A stretch of DNA of 64,000 bases from Ectothiorhodospiraceae bacterium 2226 (GTDB lineage: Bacteria > Pseudomonadota > Gammaproteobacteria > GCA-013348725). The notes below the pieces were generated by a model. That model made no database searches, was not told the DNA's origin, and saw nothing but the letters and a program-made list of their open reading frames with translations. Shown here piece by piece: positions 63,228-64,000 of this stretch. How positions within the stretch are numbered: position 1 is the first letter of the stretch; each line of letters starts with the position of its first letter. The stretch covers positions 112,501 through 176,500 of the forward strand of contig CP054689.1 of assembly GCA_013348725.1 (NCBI GenBank). The letters run 5' to 3'. The position numbers and the translations under genes are program-made.

Positions 63228-64000
63228 TCAGTCCTCGCTGCCCGCCACCCGCCGCAGCGGCAGCTCCTCGCTCGGCGTGTAGCGCGTTGTCCACTTCAGC
63301 ATGGGTCGCATGACACCCTTCATGTCGCCGGTCCACTCCCCACGAGCCGAATCGCCATCAATGCTGTCAATCACCTGGAAGGCGGTGACTTCCCGCTCAT
63401 GGAACACCTTCACCACGGGGTCCAAAGTCACCACCGCGACGTTGATGAACACGGTCCCCTCGGCCAGGAGGTTGCCGGGAATGAGTGCGGAGCTGACGTA
63501 ACGCCCCGCGGGACGCGGACGGCCCCGCCAGGCGGGATCGACGTCATGGGCAGAGAAGAGCTGAATGCCGTCGGCATTGAAGAAGTGAAAGTTCGGCAGT
63601 ACGTGATGCCCCGACTCGTGCAGCTCGTACTCCATCTCCACCGTGATCGGACGCCGGATATCCACGCTCCCCGCGATCTGACCGCTCTCGTCGCGGATAC
63701 GCACCGCGCGAAGATGACCGAGGTCGCTGCCTGGCGCCTCGTTCTCGGCCCACTCACGCACCGCCATCGTGCCCATACCGGCGTTCACGTAGCGGCTGAT
63801 GACCTCACCGGTCGGCCCGTCGTGCAGCAGGCGCCCCTGATCGAGCATGATCACGCGGCTGCACAGGCGGCTGACGGCGGGCACGTTGTGAGACACGAAC
63901 AGGACGGTGCGCCCCTCCTGCCCCACCTCCTGCATCTTGTTCAGGCATTTGCGTTGGAACGCGGCGTCGCCCACGGCGAGCACCTCGTCGATAATCAGGA
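63228..64000 (-). CDS. wzt: Wzt-type ABC transporter ATP-binding protein, C-terminal part (cut by window edge)
   Basis: The visible 257 codons begin with the Walker B/D-loop LIIDEVLAVGD and continue AAFQRKCLNKMQEVGQEGRT and the H-loop LFVSHNVPAVSRLCSRVIML, so this is the C-terminal part of an ABC ATPase whose Walker A lies outside. After about residue 85 of the visible part comes a Wzt_C-like carbohydrate-binding beta-sandwich (GSVDIRRPITVEMEYELHES, VLPNFHFFNADGIQLF, AGRYVSSALIPGNLLAEGTV). Wzt/Wzm transporters export lipid-linked O-antigen or capsule, and the C-terminal domain recognises the chain end. The polymer of this locus is therefore probably exported by an ABC route. Confidence 0.88.
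   Translation of the reverse strand, partial: LIIDEVLAVGDAAFQRKCLNKMQEVGQEGRTVLFVSHNVPAVSRLCSRVIMLDQGRLLHDGPTGEVISRYVNAGMGTMAVREWAENEAPGSDLGHLRAVRIRDESGQIAGSVDIRRPITVEMEYELHESGHHVLPNFHFFNADGIQLFSAHDVDPAWRGRPRPAGRYVSSALIPGNLLAEGTVFINVAVVTLDPVVKVFHEREVTAFQVIDSIDGDSARGEWTGDMKGVMRPMLKWTTRYTPSEELPLRRVAGSED

Overview
The window is chromosomal DNA of a GC-rich gammaproteobacterium. The evidence is the conserved order rpsB-tsf-pyrH-frr-uppS-cdsA-dxr-rseP-bamA-skp-lpxD-fabZ-lpxA, the divergent map-glnD pair, a uvrY-uvrC pair and the succinylase lysine genes dapC-dapD-(yffB-like)-dapE. A genus cannot be read from the sequence. A member of the sulfur-oxidising or halophilic purple-sulfur relatives would fit the GC content and the gnnA/gnnB pair, but that is a guess. 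No tRNA, rRNA, CRISPR array, transposase or integrase was seen.

Layout. 1-2.35 kb (minus): uvrY-like regulator, a family 5 uracil-DNA glycosylase and the 5' part of uvrC. 2.5-5.8 kb (plus): Gfo/Idh oxidoreductase, DegT aminotransferase and lpxB, read here as gnnA-gnnB-lpxB, which would give lipid A with amide-linked acyl chains at position 3. 5.9-18.5 kb (minus): the long translation, isoprenoid, envelope and lipid A operon from rpsB to lpxA, with many ATGA, GTGA or TGATG overlaps. 18.7-27.2 kb: map, glnD, a glyoxalase-fold protein, an EamA transporter and the lysine/DAP genes. 27.2-31.4 kb: a PilZ protein, an ExeA-like ATPase with a C-terminal membrane segment and a discoidin-domain lipoprotein.

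31.5-64 kb is a surface-polysaccharide locus. It holds an AlgD-type GDP-mannose 6-dehydrogenase (GDP-mannuronate supply), ten glycosyltransferases, three sulfotransferases, two secreted polysaccharide-lyase-like proteins flanking a methyltransferase, an APH-fold kinase, a hexapeptide acyltransferase, an NAD-dependent epimerase, a second Gfo/Idh oxidoreductase and, at the right edge, the C-terminal part of a Wzt-type ABC transporter ATPase with a carbohydrate-binding tail. Within it sit three large outer-membrane lipoproteins of SGNH-hydrolase architecture on the plus strand. The first keeps the SGNH catalytic residues; the second and third, a recent tandem duplication, have lost Ser, Asn and Asp at all three catalytic positions.

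Working model (inference): the locus makes and exports, through an ABC transporter, a uronic-acid-containing, sulfated and possibly O-acetylated or methylated polysaccharide. The lyases trim it and the SGNH lipoproteins bind or de-esterify it at the outer membrane. The combination of AlgD, three sulfotransferases, lyase-fold proteins and catalytically dead SGNH lipoproteins is the strongest candidate for an undescribed system here.
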